DNA from: Thermococci archaeon
Lineage (GTDB): Archaea > Methanobacteriota_B > Thermococci > Thermococcales > Thermococcaceae
NCBI GenBank assembly: GCA_003663695.1
Contig: QMUB01000111.1
Coordinates: 1 to 5,069, forward strand
Length of the DNA: 5,069 bases
Reading direction: 5' to 3'
A program made the translations under genes and the position numbers. The notes under the pieces are model-generated. The model was given only the letters and a program-made list of their open reading frames with translations, had not been told where the DNA came from and did no database searches. How positions within the stretch are numbered: the stretch's first letter is position 1; each line of letters begins with the position of its first letter. Of the stretch, positions 1 through 5,069 are shown one piece after another.

Positions 1-881
1 CAATACTCTTCCAGAGCGGTTATAACGCCAACCTCGGGGCTTTGAGTGCCCTCATAAAGAAGAATGAAGATGCCGTCTTTGTGAGCGAGGAACTTAACCA
101 TGCAAGTATTATTGACGGAATGAAATTAAGCGGTGCACCAAAGGTTATCTACAAGCACCTTGACATGGAAGACTTAAAGAAGAAACTCGAAGAGGTCAAA
201 GACAAAAAGAAGAAGCTCATAGTGAGCGATGGTGTTTTCTCAATGGACGGAGATCTTGCCCCACTGCCGGAGATGGCGGAACTGGCAGAGCAGTACGACG
301 CTATGATATACATAGATGATGCCCATGGAGAAGGTGTCTTGGGCGACAGTGGTAGAGGTATAGTTGACCACTTCAAGCTCCATGACCGCGTTGACTTTGA
401 GATGGGTACCCTTAGCAAAGCATTCGGTGTCATAGGGGGTTATGTCGCCGGACCCGAAGAAGCCATAGACTACCTGAGGCAGAGGGGAAGACCATTCCTC
501 TTCTCAAGTGCCGTCAACCCACCCGATGTCGCTGCCGCAATAGCTGCCGTTGAAATTCTCCAGCACAGCGATGAGCTCGTTAAAAAACTGTGGGACAACA
601 CCAAATTCCTCCAGAGCTCACTTAGGGAGCTTGGATATGACCTAGGAAACACAAAGCATCCAATTACTCCCGTCATGCTCTACGATGAGAAGAGAGCCCA
701 GGAGTTCTCAAAGCGCCTTTATGAGGAGTACAACATCTTCGCCCAGGCTATAGTCTATCCAACCGTCCCACAGGGAACGGCAAGAATAAGACTGGAGCCA
801 TCCGCAGGACATTCGAAGGAAGACCTGCAGTATGCAATTGATGCCTTTGAGGAGATCGGAAAGAAGATGGGCTTTATCTGA
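1..881 (+). CDS. kbl: Glycine C-acetyltransferase / 2-amino-3-ketobutyrate CoA ligase (alpha-oxoamine synthase), 5' partial
   Basis: PLP-dependent fold-type I enzyme. The family joins an amino acid to an acyl-CoA; the glycine C-acetyltransferase member interconverts glycine plus acetyl-CoA with 2-amino-3-ketobutyrate in cytosolic threonine breakdown. The frame is open from base 3 (first residues [17 protein letters not shown]), so the start lies outside the window. About 292 residues are visible; full family members have about 395, so roughly 100 N-terminal residues are missing. Seen: SGYNAN near the cofactor site; [11 protein letters not shown] (ELNHAS, 94-111); [11 protein letters not shown], whose Asp (318-320) and His (324-326) contact [11 protein letters not shown], whose Lys (417-419) should form the Schiff base; [10 protein letters not shown]; and a C-terminal [12 protein letters not shown]. 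The TTG at 42 is an internal Leu, not a start. The alternatives BioF and serine palmitoyltransferase share these motifs; no biotin genes are seen nearby, so KBL is favoured. The family call is secure, the exact substrate less so. Confidence 0.88.
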   Translation, partial: ILFQSGYNANLGALSALIKKNEDAVFVSEELNHASIIDGMKLSGAPKVIYKHLDMEDLKKKLEEVKDKKKKLIVSDGVFSMDGDLAPLPEMAELAEQYDAMIYIDDAHGEGVLGDSGRGIVDHFKLHDRVDFEMGTLSKAFGVIGGYVAGPEEAIDYLRQRGRPFLFSSAVNPPDVAAAIAAVEILQHSDELVKKLWDNTKFLQSSLRELGYDLGNTKHPITPVMLYDEKRAQEFSKRLYEEYNIFAQAIVYPTVPQGTARIRLEPSAGHSKEDLQYAIDAFEEIGKKMGFI

Positions 882-887
882 GGTTTA

Positions 888-902
888 ATTTTCCATTTTT
901 TT
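888..902 (+). terminator. T-tract transcription terminator after the PLP enzyme gene
   Basis: Two T-runs, the second seven Ts long (896-902), lie within 25 bases after the TGA stop with no strong hairpin before them. This fits the archaeal intrinsic terminator, in which T-tracts alone are enough. Inference from sequence pattern. Confidence 0.55.
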
Positions 903-955
903 CTGACATTTTGGTTCATTTAACGAAGTTTTTTACATGCATTGTGCAATATTAG

Positions 956-981
956 AGAAAAATTTAATTGGGTTGAAGGAG
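956..981 (+). promoter_or_regulatory. Promoter and ribosome binding site of the DUF835 gene
   Basis: GAGAAAAATTTAATTG (955-970) resembles a BRE plus TATA box, and GGAG (978-981) sits 7 bases before the ATG at 989. The TATA centre (about 964) is only about 25 bases from that ATG, so transcription would start almost at the start codon. Either the true TATA lies further upstream, in the A/T-rich 925-955 stretch, or translation begins at the in-frame ATG at 1001. The GGAG spacing favours 989. Confidence 0.4.
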
Positions 982-988
982 ATATTAT

Positions 989-1837
989 ATGGGATATGTC
1001 ATGGATATTGTGAGGGTTGCGATAGCCCTCATGGTGGAGCTCATTCTTATAGCGGTTTTTGCGGTTAGCTTGAGATACAGGAATCGGGTTATTGAACATT
1101 ATCCAGGCATGAGAAAAGCCTACGACTATATGCTCAGTGGATGGCTCCTGGGGGCAATTTCAAAGCTCGTTTTCCTCGGGCTTGATCTCGAAGACTGTGG
1201 TGTTATAAAACTGTCCCCTTCAACTCGTGCCCTAATGGCCGCCTTGGGGAATATTCTATTTGCACTGGCTCTCGTCCTCTTTCTCCTCGGCTGGATGTTC
1301 ATTATAACATCTGTTCTGGTTAAATACACGCTGGTTCCAACTTTAGAATTCGAAGAGAAAGAGAATCAAAAGGGAACTAAAGCGCCCCATGGAGTTTACC
1401 TCTGCCTCAGCAGAGGAAAGGCGTATGCGGTGTTCCTCAAGTTCTTAAGCGGAAGAGCGGGCTTGATAATTTCACGAGTGCCTCCCAAGGTGATCCAGAG
1501 GGAGCTGAAGCTCAAAAAGACGCCCGTTATATGGATAACCAAAATGGAGGGAGAGAACACAATACACCCCTCACGCCTCCCATATCTCCTTGAGATGCTC
1601 ATAGGTTTCATGAGAAGAGAGGATACAGCTAAGGTGATACTCTTCGAAGGTCTGGAGTACATGATAATGGAGAACGGTTTTGAGAGCATGTTCAAGTTTC
1701 TCACCACCCTCAAGGATTATGCGCTCCTCCACAAATCAACGGTAATCATTCCCATTGAAAAGGAGATTCTCACACAGAAGGAGTTCACACTTCTGAAGAG
1801 AGAATTCCCTGTTCTCAAGGAGGTTTTTGGAGAGTGA
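989..1837 (+). CDS. DUF835 domain protein with three N-terminal membrane helices
   Basis: 282 residues. Three hydrophobic segments are visible, at about 5-28, 47-66 and 83-112, followed by a charged linker (120-133, FEEKENQKGTKAP). The C-terminal half (about 135-275) matches the archaeal DUF835 pattern: GVYLCLSRGKA, then GLIISRVPP, VIWITKMEGENTIHP, VILFEGLEYMIMENGFE and STVIIPIEKEIL. DUF835 domains are common in Thermococcales and occur alone, fused to membrane segments or fused to sensor domains; their biochemical role is not established, though the setting often suggests signalling. I infer an integral membrane protein with a cytoplasmic DUF835 domain. The first segment is too long and lacks the cleavage pattern of a typical signal peptide. 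Flanking gaps of 107 and 96 bases with their own promoter-like signals suggest a single-gene transcript. Another in-frame ATG is at 1001. Family assignment is confident; no molecular function is claimed. Confidence 0.83.
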   Translation: MGYVMDIVRVAIALMVELILIAVFAVSLRYRNRVIEHYPGMRKAYDYMLSGWLLGAISKLVFLGLDLEDCGVIKLSPSTRALMAALGNILFALALVLFLLGWMFIITSVLVKYTLVPTLEFEEKENQKGTKAPHGVYLCLSRGKAYAVFLKFLSGRAGLIISRVPPKVIQRELKLKKTPVIWITKMEGENTIHPSRLPYLLEMLIGFMRREDTAKVILFEGLEYMIMENGFESMFKFLTTLKDYALLHKSTVIIPIEKEILTQKEFTLLKREFPVLKEVFGE

Positions 1838-1900
1838 TGCTGGGGCAAAAGGGAGAATGAGATTTTTAAATCAGGATGGAACCGGGGATTCGGTCTTCGG

Positions 1901-1934
1901 AAATCTTAAAAACTCCAGGAAATACTTGCTTTGG
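1901..1934 (+). promoter_or_regulatory. Promoter of the HAD hydrolase gene, probably giving a leaderless mRNA
   Basis: GGAAATCTTAAAAACT (1899-1914) looks like a BRE (GGAAA) plus TATA (TTAAAAA, centre about 1909). The GTG at 1934 is about 25 bases downstream, the normal TATA-to-start distance, and no Shine-Dalgarno match precedes it. A second A/T block, GATTTTTAAATC (1861-1872), could be an alternative upstream TATA and is nearly palindromic. Confidence 0.4.
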
Positions 1935-2641
1935 TGAGGCATATAATTAGGGCATTGATTTTTGATGTTGATGAAACACTCGTTTATTATGAGGGATACA
2001 ACCTCGAGGAGTGGTTCCGGAGGTACACCGCCCCAGCCATAAAGCGCCTAGGCATTGAGATTGATGCCGAAACCTACAGGAAGATGACGCGGGGAGAGCT
2101 TCCAAGGAGCTATGTGGAACGCTTTGGGGTAAGTCACGTGCTCTTCTGGAAGACAGTGGACGGGGCGAATCTAAAATACCGCATCGAAGCTGCAGAAAGA
2201 GGGAAGATAAAGCCCTTTCCCGATGTGGATGCTTTAAAGGAGCTCAAAGACATGGGATTAAAGCTCGCTGCAGTGAGCAACGCCTCCCAGGAGTGCACAG
2301 AATTTGTGCTCGACCTCTTTAAGTTGAGGAGATACTTCGATGCTGTTTTTGGAAAGGATTACTCATATCTGGATGGTGCAAAACCCAGCCCCTATTTGAT
2401 AGAAAAATCTCTCAAAACCCTAAAAATCTCCCCGGAGGAAGCCCTCGTGGTGGGGGATTCAAAATCGGACGTCCTTGCGGCACACAGGGCAGGGGTCAAA
2501 GCAGTTCAGATAGTGAGGTTTGAAAAAGTTGAAAATGCGGATTATTATGTAAAGACCCTCTGGCAGCTCCTTGAACTCGTGGAATCACTTAACTCCGACC
2601 AGCCAGAACCTTCGGGCATTTCCTCCAAGCTCCCTCTTTAA
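1934..2641 (+). CDS. HAD-superfamily hydrolase (subfamily IA, phosphatase-like)
   Basis: 235 residues from the GTG at 1934; an in-frame TTG one codon earlier (1931) is also possible. The GTG is preferred because an initiation-distance TATA lies 25 bases upstream. All four HAD motifs are present (numbered from the GTG). Motif I is FDVDET at 10-15, with nucleophile Asp11 and acid/base Asp13. Motif II is VSNAS, with Ser115. Motif III Lys150 is in GAKPSP. Motif IV is VVGDSKSD at 172-179, with Asp175 and Asp179 for Mg2+. The helical cap lies between motifs I and II (about 20-95), as in subfamily IA enzymes such as phosphoglycolate phosphatase. A soluble cytoplasmic phosphomonoesterase is expected; the substrate cannot be read from the sequence. 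The last 18 residues (SLNSDQPEPSGISSKLPL from Ser218) lie wholly in the antisense of the methyltransferase gene and look non-conserved, as if an earlier stop was lost. Confidence 0.87.
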   Translation: MRHIIRALIFDVDETLVYYEGYNLEEWFRRYTAPAIKRLGIEIDAETYRKMTRGELPRSYVERFGVSHVLFWKTVDGANLKYRIEAAERGKIKPFPDVDALKELKDMGLKLAAVSNASQECTEFVLDLFKLRRYFDAVFGKDYSYLDGAKPSPYLIEKSLKTLKISPEEALVVGDSKSDVLAAHRAGVKAVQIVRFEKVENADYYVKTLWQLLELVESLNSDQPEPSGISSKLPL

Positions 2642-3331
2642 ATCCCCATAGATCTTCACATCACTGAAGTACTCCCTTGCGAGGAGCCTCATTTCCCTGG
2701 GAGTGTACAGATTCAGTATGTCGTGCACGTAAAATGCTCTAACCTCCCCGCTCGGCTTGAGTATTTGAACCAGACGTTTAAAATGGAGCCTTTGAGAGGC
2801 ATTTTCGAGCTCACGCCAGTCCGTTATTATCAATGTCTCATCTCCCCTTTTCTCATCCCATACGAAGGGCCCGCTGCTCTTCATTACAAGAGGATTTGGA
2901 AAATCCGCTATGAAGACCCCTCCCTCTCTAATGGCGCCGACCACAGAGGAAAAGAGTCTCTTTATAGCATCCTCATCAAAATACATGATGCTTGAGAAGA
3001 ACATCGTTGCGGCATCGAACTCCTCCCTAAAGGCTATTTCCAGAGCATCTCCCTGCATGAAGCTCACGTTCTGGCAGTTTTTCGCTTTTTTCCGGGCAAC
3101 TTCAAGCATCTCCTCATGGAGATCCACACCCAGGACTTCATAACCTCTCCCCACCATCTCAAGGGTTGGAATACCCGTACCGCATGCCAGATCCAGGACT
3201 TTTTTGACCTCTCTTTTGGCATCTTCCATAAAGATGCTCTCCACAAAGTCGATTTCCTTTTCTATGTCCTGCACCCGACGGCTGTAAATTGCATCATAAT
3301 ATCCGGCTAAAACTGTGTAAAGCTCGTGCAT
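2585..3331 (-). CDS. Class I SAM-dependent methyltransferase, substrate unknown
   Basis: 248 residues, close to a minimal Rossmann-fold methyltransferase. The N-terminus HELYTVLAGYYDAIYSRR is typical of the Methyltransf_11/25 group. Motif I is VLDLACGTGIPT (45-56, the SAM glycine loop). The acidic end of strand 2 is Asp70 in VLGVDLHEEMLEVA. The SAM adenine region is QGDALEIAF (93-101), followed by strand 4 FDAATMFFSSIMYF (105-118) and the strand 5 region EGGVFIADFPNP (136-147). Residues 150-248 form a beta-rich tail (RLHFKRLVQIL, EVRAFYVHDIL) ending GGNARRFWLVGVK, which may bind substrate. Small molecule, RNA or protein cannot be chosen from sequence. The ATG at 3331 is supported by GGTGAT three bases upstream. 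The gene converges on the HAD gene and overlaps its last 57 bases. It lies 32 bases downstream of the M42 remnant on the same strand, so the two may once have shared a transcript. Confidence 0.86.
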   Translation of the reverse strand: MHELYTVLAGYYDAIYSRRVQDIEKEIDFVESIFMEDAKREVKKVLDLACGTGIPTLEMVGRGYEVLGVDLHEEMLEVARKKAKNCQNVSFMQGDALEIAFREEFDAATMFFSSIMYFDEDAIKRLFSSVVGAIREGGVFIADFPNPLVMKSSGPFVWDEKRGDETLIITDWRELENASQRLHFKRLVQILKPSGEVRAFYVHDILNLYTPREMRLLAREYFSDVKIYGDLKRELGGNARRFWLVGVK

Positions 3332-3369
3332 CCAATCACCGACAAAAAAAGGGTGAAGAAATTTTAAAG
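3332..3369 (-). promoter_or_regulatory. Promoter and ribosome binding site of the methyltransferase gene
   Basis: On the minus strand, ACTTTAAAAT (3361-3370) is a TATA box centred about 35 bases before the ATG, giving a leader of about 10 bases. GGTGAT (3335-3340), matching the GGTGAT end of the archaeal Shine-Dalgarno consensus, sits three bases before the start. The TATA box overlaps the stop codon of the M42 remnant (3364-3366), so the gene can be expressed although its neighbour is broken. Confidence 0.55.
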
Positions 3370-3728
3370 TTTATCCCCAATATAGGCTCGTATAAGATCC
3401 TTCGTGGCAAGCAAACCTTTAATGTGCGTCCTTTCCATCCCATGGCTCGCATGGACACCCTGACCGATGAGCGCCACTCTAACATCCCATCCTGCCCTTA
3501 ATGCTGCCGAACCATCGGAGCCGTAGTAGGGAAAGACATCCACAACATGTGGAATTTCCCTCTTCTCTGCCAGCTCTATAAGCCTCGTCGTCATTTCATA
3601 GTCATGGGGACCGCTTGAATCCTTTGCGGCTATTGAAACGGCCGTCTCTTTGCCTGCGGCCCCATATCCACAACAAGAAGTTCCCTCATGCTCTCTGGAT
3701 AGCCAGCGGAACCGCCGTGCCCCACCTC
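3364..3728 (-). pseudogene. M42-family metallo-aminopeptidase, truncated and frameshifted remnant
   Basis: Only about 120 C-terminal residues of a family usually 330-360 long remain. From 3728 to 3660 one frame reads EVGHGGSAGYPESMRELL then VVDMG. From 3660 to 3364 another frame reads AAGKETAVSIAAKDSSG, PHDYEMTTRLIELAEK, VVDVFPYYGSDGSAALRAGW, and DVRVALIGQGVHASHGMERT followed by HIKGL. These match M42 landmarks: EVG after the catalytic Glu, Asp of VVDMG as a metal ligand, YYGSD, and the His of ASHGMERTH as a metal ligand. The two frames join if the C-run at 3660-3663 had five Cs instead of four, restoring VVDMGAAGKE; so one base was lost, or the read is wrong there. Everything before EVG, including the N-terminal metal ligands and the first Glu of the EE pair, is absent; upstream lies an inverted-repeat cluster. 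The ATG at 3594 could start only a 76-residue fragment. No activity is expected. Confidence 0.85.
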
Positions 3729-3729
3729 G

Positions 3730-3792
3730 GGGTTCGAGGAACCCTTTCTAACGGGTTCCCTAATGAGAACCTCCCCACCCTCATTGGAACCC
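3730..3792. repeat. Cluster of overlapping inverted repeats built on GGGTTCC/GGAACCC
   Basis: Three nested or alternative stems share the same arms. The first is GGGTTC-GAG-GAACCC (3730-3744). The second is GGAACCC (3738-3744) with GGGTTCC (3753-3759) across an 8-base loop. The third is GGGTTCCCTAATGAG (3753-3767) with CTCATTGGAACCC (3780-3792): 13 pairs, one 2-base bulge and a 12-base loop. The cluster begins one base after the last recognisable M42 codon, so it marks the break point. It may be a remnant of a small mobile element or a structured RNA; the sequence alone does not say which. Confidence 0.6.
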
Positions 3793-3832
3793 TCACAAAG
3801 GGGAGGAGGTCAGAAAAGGCTCATCCCCTCCC
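3770..3832. repeat. Second inverted-repeat set (CCTCCCC/GGGGAGG)
   Basis: CCTCCCC (3770-3776) can pair with GGGGAGG (3800-3806). The same right arm (GGGAGG, 3801-3806) can instead pair with CCTCCC (3827-3832). These pairings compete with the GGGTTCC stems next door. No coding frame that I recognise crosses this stretch on either strand. Bases 3729-3976 as a whole hold no gene that I can support, only these repeats, a doubtful short reading frame and the divergent promoter region. Confidence 0.4.
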
Positions 3833-3891
3833 ACAATTCGTTTCAGTACGAAACCCGTGCCTATTATCCCGAGCATTTCATATATGTTCAT
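3793..3891 (-). CDS. Doubtful short reading frame of 32 residues, possible remnant
   Basis: On the minus strand an ATG at 3891 opens a frame beginning MNIYEMLGIIGTGFVLKRIV and ending SSPL, with its stop at 3793-3795, directly against the right arm of the inverted-repeat cluster. A TATA-like box lies about 25 bases upstream, so a leaderless transcript is possible. There is no Shine-Dalgarno match. I do not recognise the peptide. It does not look like the usual M42 N-terminus, but could be the start of a gene cut off by whatever removed the front of the M42 gene. It could equally be chance. Confidence 0.22.
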   Translation of the reverse strand: MNIYEMLGIIGTGFVLKRIVGGDEPFLTSSPL

Positions 3892-3908
3892 GCTCTAGAG
3901 TGAAGGGC

Positions 3909-3926
3909 AATGGTTTAAAAGTTTAT
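3909..3926 (-). promoter_or_regulatory. TATA-like box reading leftward, upstream of the M42 remnant locus
   Basis: The minus strand reads GTATAAACTTTTAAACC across 3912-3928. The TATA centre (about 3916) is about 25 bases before the ATG at 3891. It probably marks the original promoter side of the leftward, now broken, locus. The core TTTTAAA is nearly symmetric, so direction is inferred from spacing only. Confidence 0.35.
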
Positions 3927-3936
3927 ACCGGCGGCA

Positions 3937-3976
3937 GGTTTAAAAGTTCCTCAAGAAAGCTTAATCCGGGGGGAAC
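3937..3976 (+). promoter_or_regulatory. Promoter and leader of dph6
   Basis: GGTTTAAAAGTT (3937-3948) places a TATA box (TTTAAAA) about 34 bases before the ATG at 3977, predicting a start near 3967 and a leader of about 10 bases. The leader holds GGGGGG (3968-3973), a weak purine-rich ribosome site three bases before the ATG. The same 12 bases occur at 3912-3923. Confidence 0.5.
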
Positions 3977-4657
3977 ATGAAAATAGCGGCACTCTTTTCA
4001 GGAGGCAAGGACTCCACATATGCCCTCTACTGGGCGTTGAAGCAGGGGTTCGATGTGAAATATCTGGTGAGCATGCACTCGGAGAGCGACGAGAGCTATA
4101 TGTATCACGTCCCCAACATACACCTCACCGAGCTTCAGGCTAGAGCAATAGGAATTCCCCTCGTCAGGGGCTTCACGAGCGGAGAGAAGGAGAAGGAAGT
4201 CGAGGACTTAAAGCGCATTCTGGAGAACCTCGATATCGATGGTGTGGTGGCGGGAGCCCTTGCGAGCAGATACCAGAGGGATAGGATAGAGAGGATTTGC
4301 AGGGAACTCGGGATAGAAGCCTTTTCACCCCTCTGGCACATCGACCCTGAGGAATATTTAAAAAAACTCGTTGGAGAGGGCTTCGATGTCGTAATCGTCG
4401 GGGTGTCAGCATACGGTCTCGATGAGAAGTGGCTTGGAAGGAGGATAGATGAGAGGACTATAGCCGACTTAAAGAGGCTCCATGAGAAGTATGGAATACA
4501 CATCGGGGGCGAAGGTGGGGAATTTGAAACATTCGTAAGGGACGCCCCGTTCTTCAAATCCCGGATAGTTTTTGATGAAATTGAGAAACATTTTGACCCC
4601 TACTCATACTCAGGTATTTTGAGGGTTAAAAAAGCCCATCTGGAGGCGAAGGGATGA
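3977..4657 (+). CDS. dph6: Diphthine-ammonia ligase (diphthamide synthesis, PP-loop ATPase)
   Basis: 226 residues, the usual size for the stand-alone archaeal Dph6 protein (eukaryotic Dph6 carries extra C-terminal domains). The N-type PP-loop is [12 protein letters not shown] (6-17), with SGGKDS (8-13) binding the ATP phosphates. Family signatures follow: [16 protein letters not shown] (32-47), [15 protein letters not shown] (91-105), [12 protein letters not shown] (117-128), GLDEKWLGR (147-155), and [15 protein letters not shown] (179-193), which contains the conserved EGGE(F)ET core. By family knowledge the enzyme uses ATP and ammonium to amidate diphthine on the conserved histidine of elongation factor aEF2, the last step of diphthamide formation, in the cytosol. 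All key motifs are intact. Its stop overlaps the ATG of the next gene in ATGA, so the two are probably translated together. The ATG at 3977 fits the motif spacing and the upstream TATA box. Confidence 0.93.
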   Translation: MKIAALFSGGKDSTYALYWALKQGFDVKYLVSMHSESDESYMYHVPNIHLTELQARAIGIPLVRGFTSGEKEKEVEDLKRILENLDIDGVVAGALASRYQRDRIERICRELGIEAFSPLWHIDPEEYLKKLVGEGFDVVIVGVSAYGLDEKWLGRRIDERTIADLKRLHEKYGIHIGGEGGEFETFVRDAPFFKSRIVFDEIEKHFDPYSYSGILRVKKAHLEAKG

Positions 4658-5007
4658 TTGAGAGGGTGGAATTTGGGAGGATTCTGATAGATGGTGTGGA
4701 GTATGTGCATGATATTGTGATATACCCCTCGGGGAAAATAGAAGAGCGGAAGAAGTGGCTCTCAAAGAAAAAGCATGGTACCAGCCATAGGCTCGATCCC
4801 GAAGAACTGAAGGAGTATTTAAGGGAGGATTTCGATGTTCTCATTGTTGGTACCGGAATCTACGGTTTCCTGAGCCTCCTTCCGGAGAGCAGAGAATTCG
4901 TCAAGAATAAGGAGATCATTGAAAGACCAACCCCTGAAGCGGTAAAGCTCTTTAATGAGCTCAAAGGGGAGAAGAGGGTTCTTGGAATATTTCACATCAC
5001 CTGCTAA
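4654..5007 (+). CDS. Mth938/NDUFAF3-like domain protein (DUF498)
   Basis: 117 residues, the full length of a single-domain member. The pattern is typical: an N-terminal beta strand region ([20 protein letters not shown], 5-24), a Lys/His-rich middle ([20 protein letters not shown]), then [19 protein letters not shown] (61-79), with the GTG loop characteristic of the family, and [13 protein letters not shown] (91-103) before GIFHITC. No catalytic residues are known for the family; the human relative NDUFAF3 helps assemble respiratory complex I, while the archaeal role is unknown. The ATG overlaps the dph6 stop (ATGA), and GGAGG (4642-4646) lies seven bases upstream inside dph6, so translation is coupled. 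This suggests, but does not show, a functional link with dph6. The 3' end overlaps the convergent gene by 11 bases. It ends in a Cys. Confidence 0.88.
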   Translation: MIERVEFGRILIDGVEYVHDIVIYPSGKIEERKKWLSKKKHGTSHRLDPEELKEYLREDFDVLIVGTGIYGFLSLLPESREFVKNKEIIERPTPEAVKLFNELKGEKRVLGIFHITC

Positions 5008-5069
5008 CTCCGAGTGCATACAGAAGTACTGCTATCAAAATCGCATCGATTCCGTAGCTTAAAGGAAGA
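4997..5069 (-). CDS. C-terminus of a probable membrane protein, partial
   Basis: The minus strand is open from the window edge to a TGA at 4997-4999 and encodes the last 23 residues of a protein: LPLSYGIDAILIAVLLYALG then VSR. This is a hydrophobic stretch of membrane-helix type with a short polar tail ending in Arg. The reading frame converges on the Mth938-domain gene with an 11-base overlap, a layout common in compact archaeal genomes. The family cannot be named from 23 residues. A chance open frame remains possible, but the composition and position favour a real gene end. Confidence 0.5.
   Translation of the reverse strand, partial: LPLSYGIDAILIAVLLYALGVSR

Noticed and set aside
2723..3310. 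Plus-strand open frames (2723-2995, 2910-3143, 3116-3310) antisense to the methyltransferase
   Set aside because: The minus strand carries an intact 248-residue methyltransferase with motif I and proper start signals. The plus frames have no recognisable motifs.
3726..3744. tRNA-like T-loop motif GGTTCGAG
   Set aside because: The flanking bases do not form a T-stem around a 7-base loop, and no acceptor, D or anticodon arm can be built nearby. The match belongs to the GGGTTC/GAACCC inverted repeat.
3840..3854. CRISPR-repeat-like palindrome GTTTCAGTACGAAAC
   Set aside because: Only one copy is present, with no spacer-sized periodic repeats and no cas genes. It is a short chance palindrome or part of the decayed region.
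3615..3980. Plus-strand open frame of 121 residues overlapping the dph6 start by 4 bases
   Set aside because: It begins at a TTG without a ribosome site, runs antisense through the M42 remnant, the inverted repeats and the dph6 promoter, and has no recognisable domain. The composition (many Pro, Arg, Ser, Cys) is unlike the neighbouring proteins.
4135..4557. Long minus-strand open frame of 140 residues inside dph6
   Set aside because: It is antisense to a well-conserved gene with all family motifs. Its Ser/Pro-rich product is the usual shadow of a Glu/Gly-rich coding strand.
4819..5019. Minus-strand open frame of 66 residues across the end of the Mth938-domain gene
   Set aside because: It is antisense to the conserved GTGIYGF to HITC region. 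The competing minus-strand frame ending at 4997 gives a more plausible membrane-helix C-terminus.

Overview
The window looks like a chromosomal segment of a hyperthermophilic archaeon of the Thermococcales (Thermococcus or Pyrococcus type). This rests on the protein families (a membrane DUF835 protein, an archaeal PP-loop diphthine-ammonia ligase followed by a Mth938-domain protein, an M42 aminopeptidase remnant), AGG/AGA-rich arginine usage, Lys/Glu-rich proteins, A/T-rich TATA boxes of the TTTAAA kind 25-35 bases before starts, and GGAG or GGTGAT ribosome sites. No species can be named from the sequence alone.

Layout, left to right. Bases 1-881 are the 3' three quarters of a PLP-dependent alpha-oxoamine synthase, most likely glycine C-acetyltransferase (2-amino-3-ketobutyrate CoA ligase), followed by a T-tract terminator. 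Bases 989-1837 encode a protein with three predicted membrane helices and a C-terminal DUF835 domain. Bases 1934-2641 encode a HAD-superfamily phosphatase-like hydrolase, apparently from a leaderless transcript. Its 3' end runs 57 bases into the convergent gene at 2585-3331 (minus strand), a class I SAM-dependent methyltransferase of unknown substrate.

Bases 3364-3728 (minus) are a broken M42 metallo-aminopeptidase gene. Only the C-terminal third is left, and that piece carries a one-base frameshift in a C/G run. The rest of the gene is absent. In its place is a stretch of about 100 bases full of overlapping inverted repeats (3730-3832), then a short minus-strand reading frame, and a promoter region with two copies of GGTTTAAAAGTT that can serve both directions. 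This is the most unusual part of the window.

Bases 3977-4657 encode diphthine-ammonia ligase (Dph6 family, last step of diphthamide formation on aEF2). It overlaps by ATGA the gene at 4654-5007, a small Mth938/NDUFAF3-like (DUF498) protein, so the two are probably co-transcribed and translationally coupled. The window ends in the C-terminus of a minus-strand gene (4997-5069), probably a membrane protein, converging on the Mth938-domain gene.

Most of the window is ordinary housekeeping or conserved hypothetical sequence. I found no convincing new biological system. The points worth a second look are the decayed M42 locus with its inverted-repeat cluster, the in-register antisense overlap of the HAD and methyltransferase genes, and the coupled dph6/Mth938 pair.
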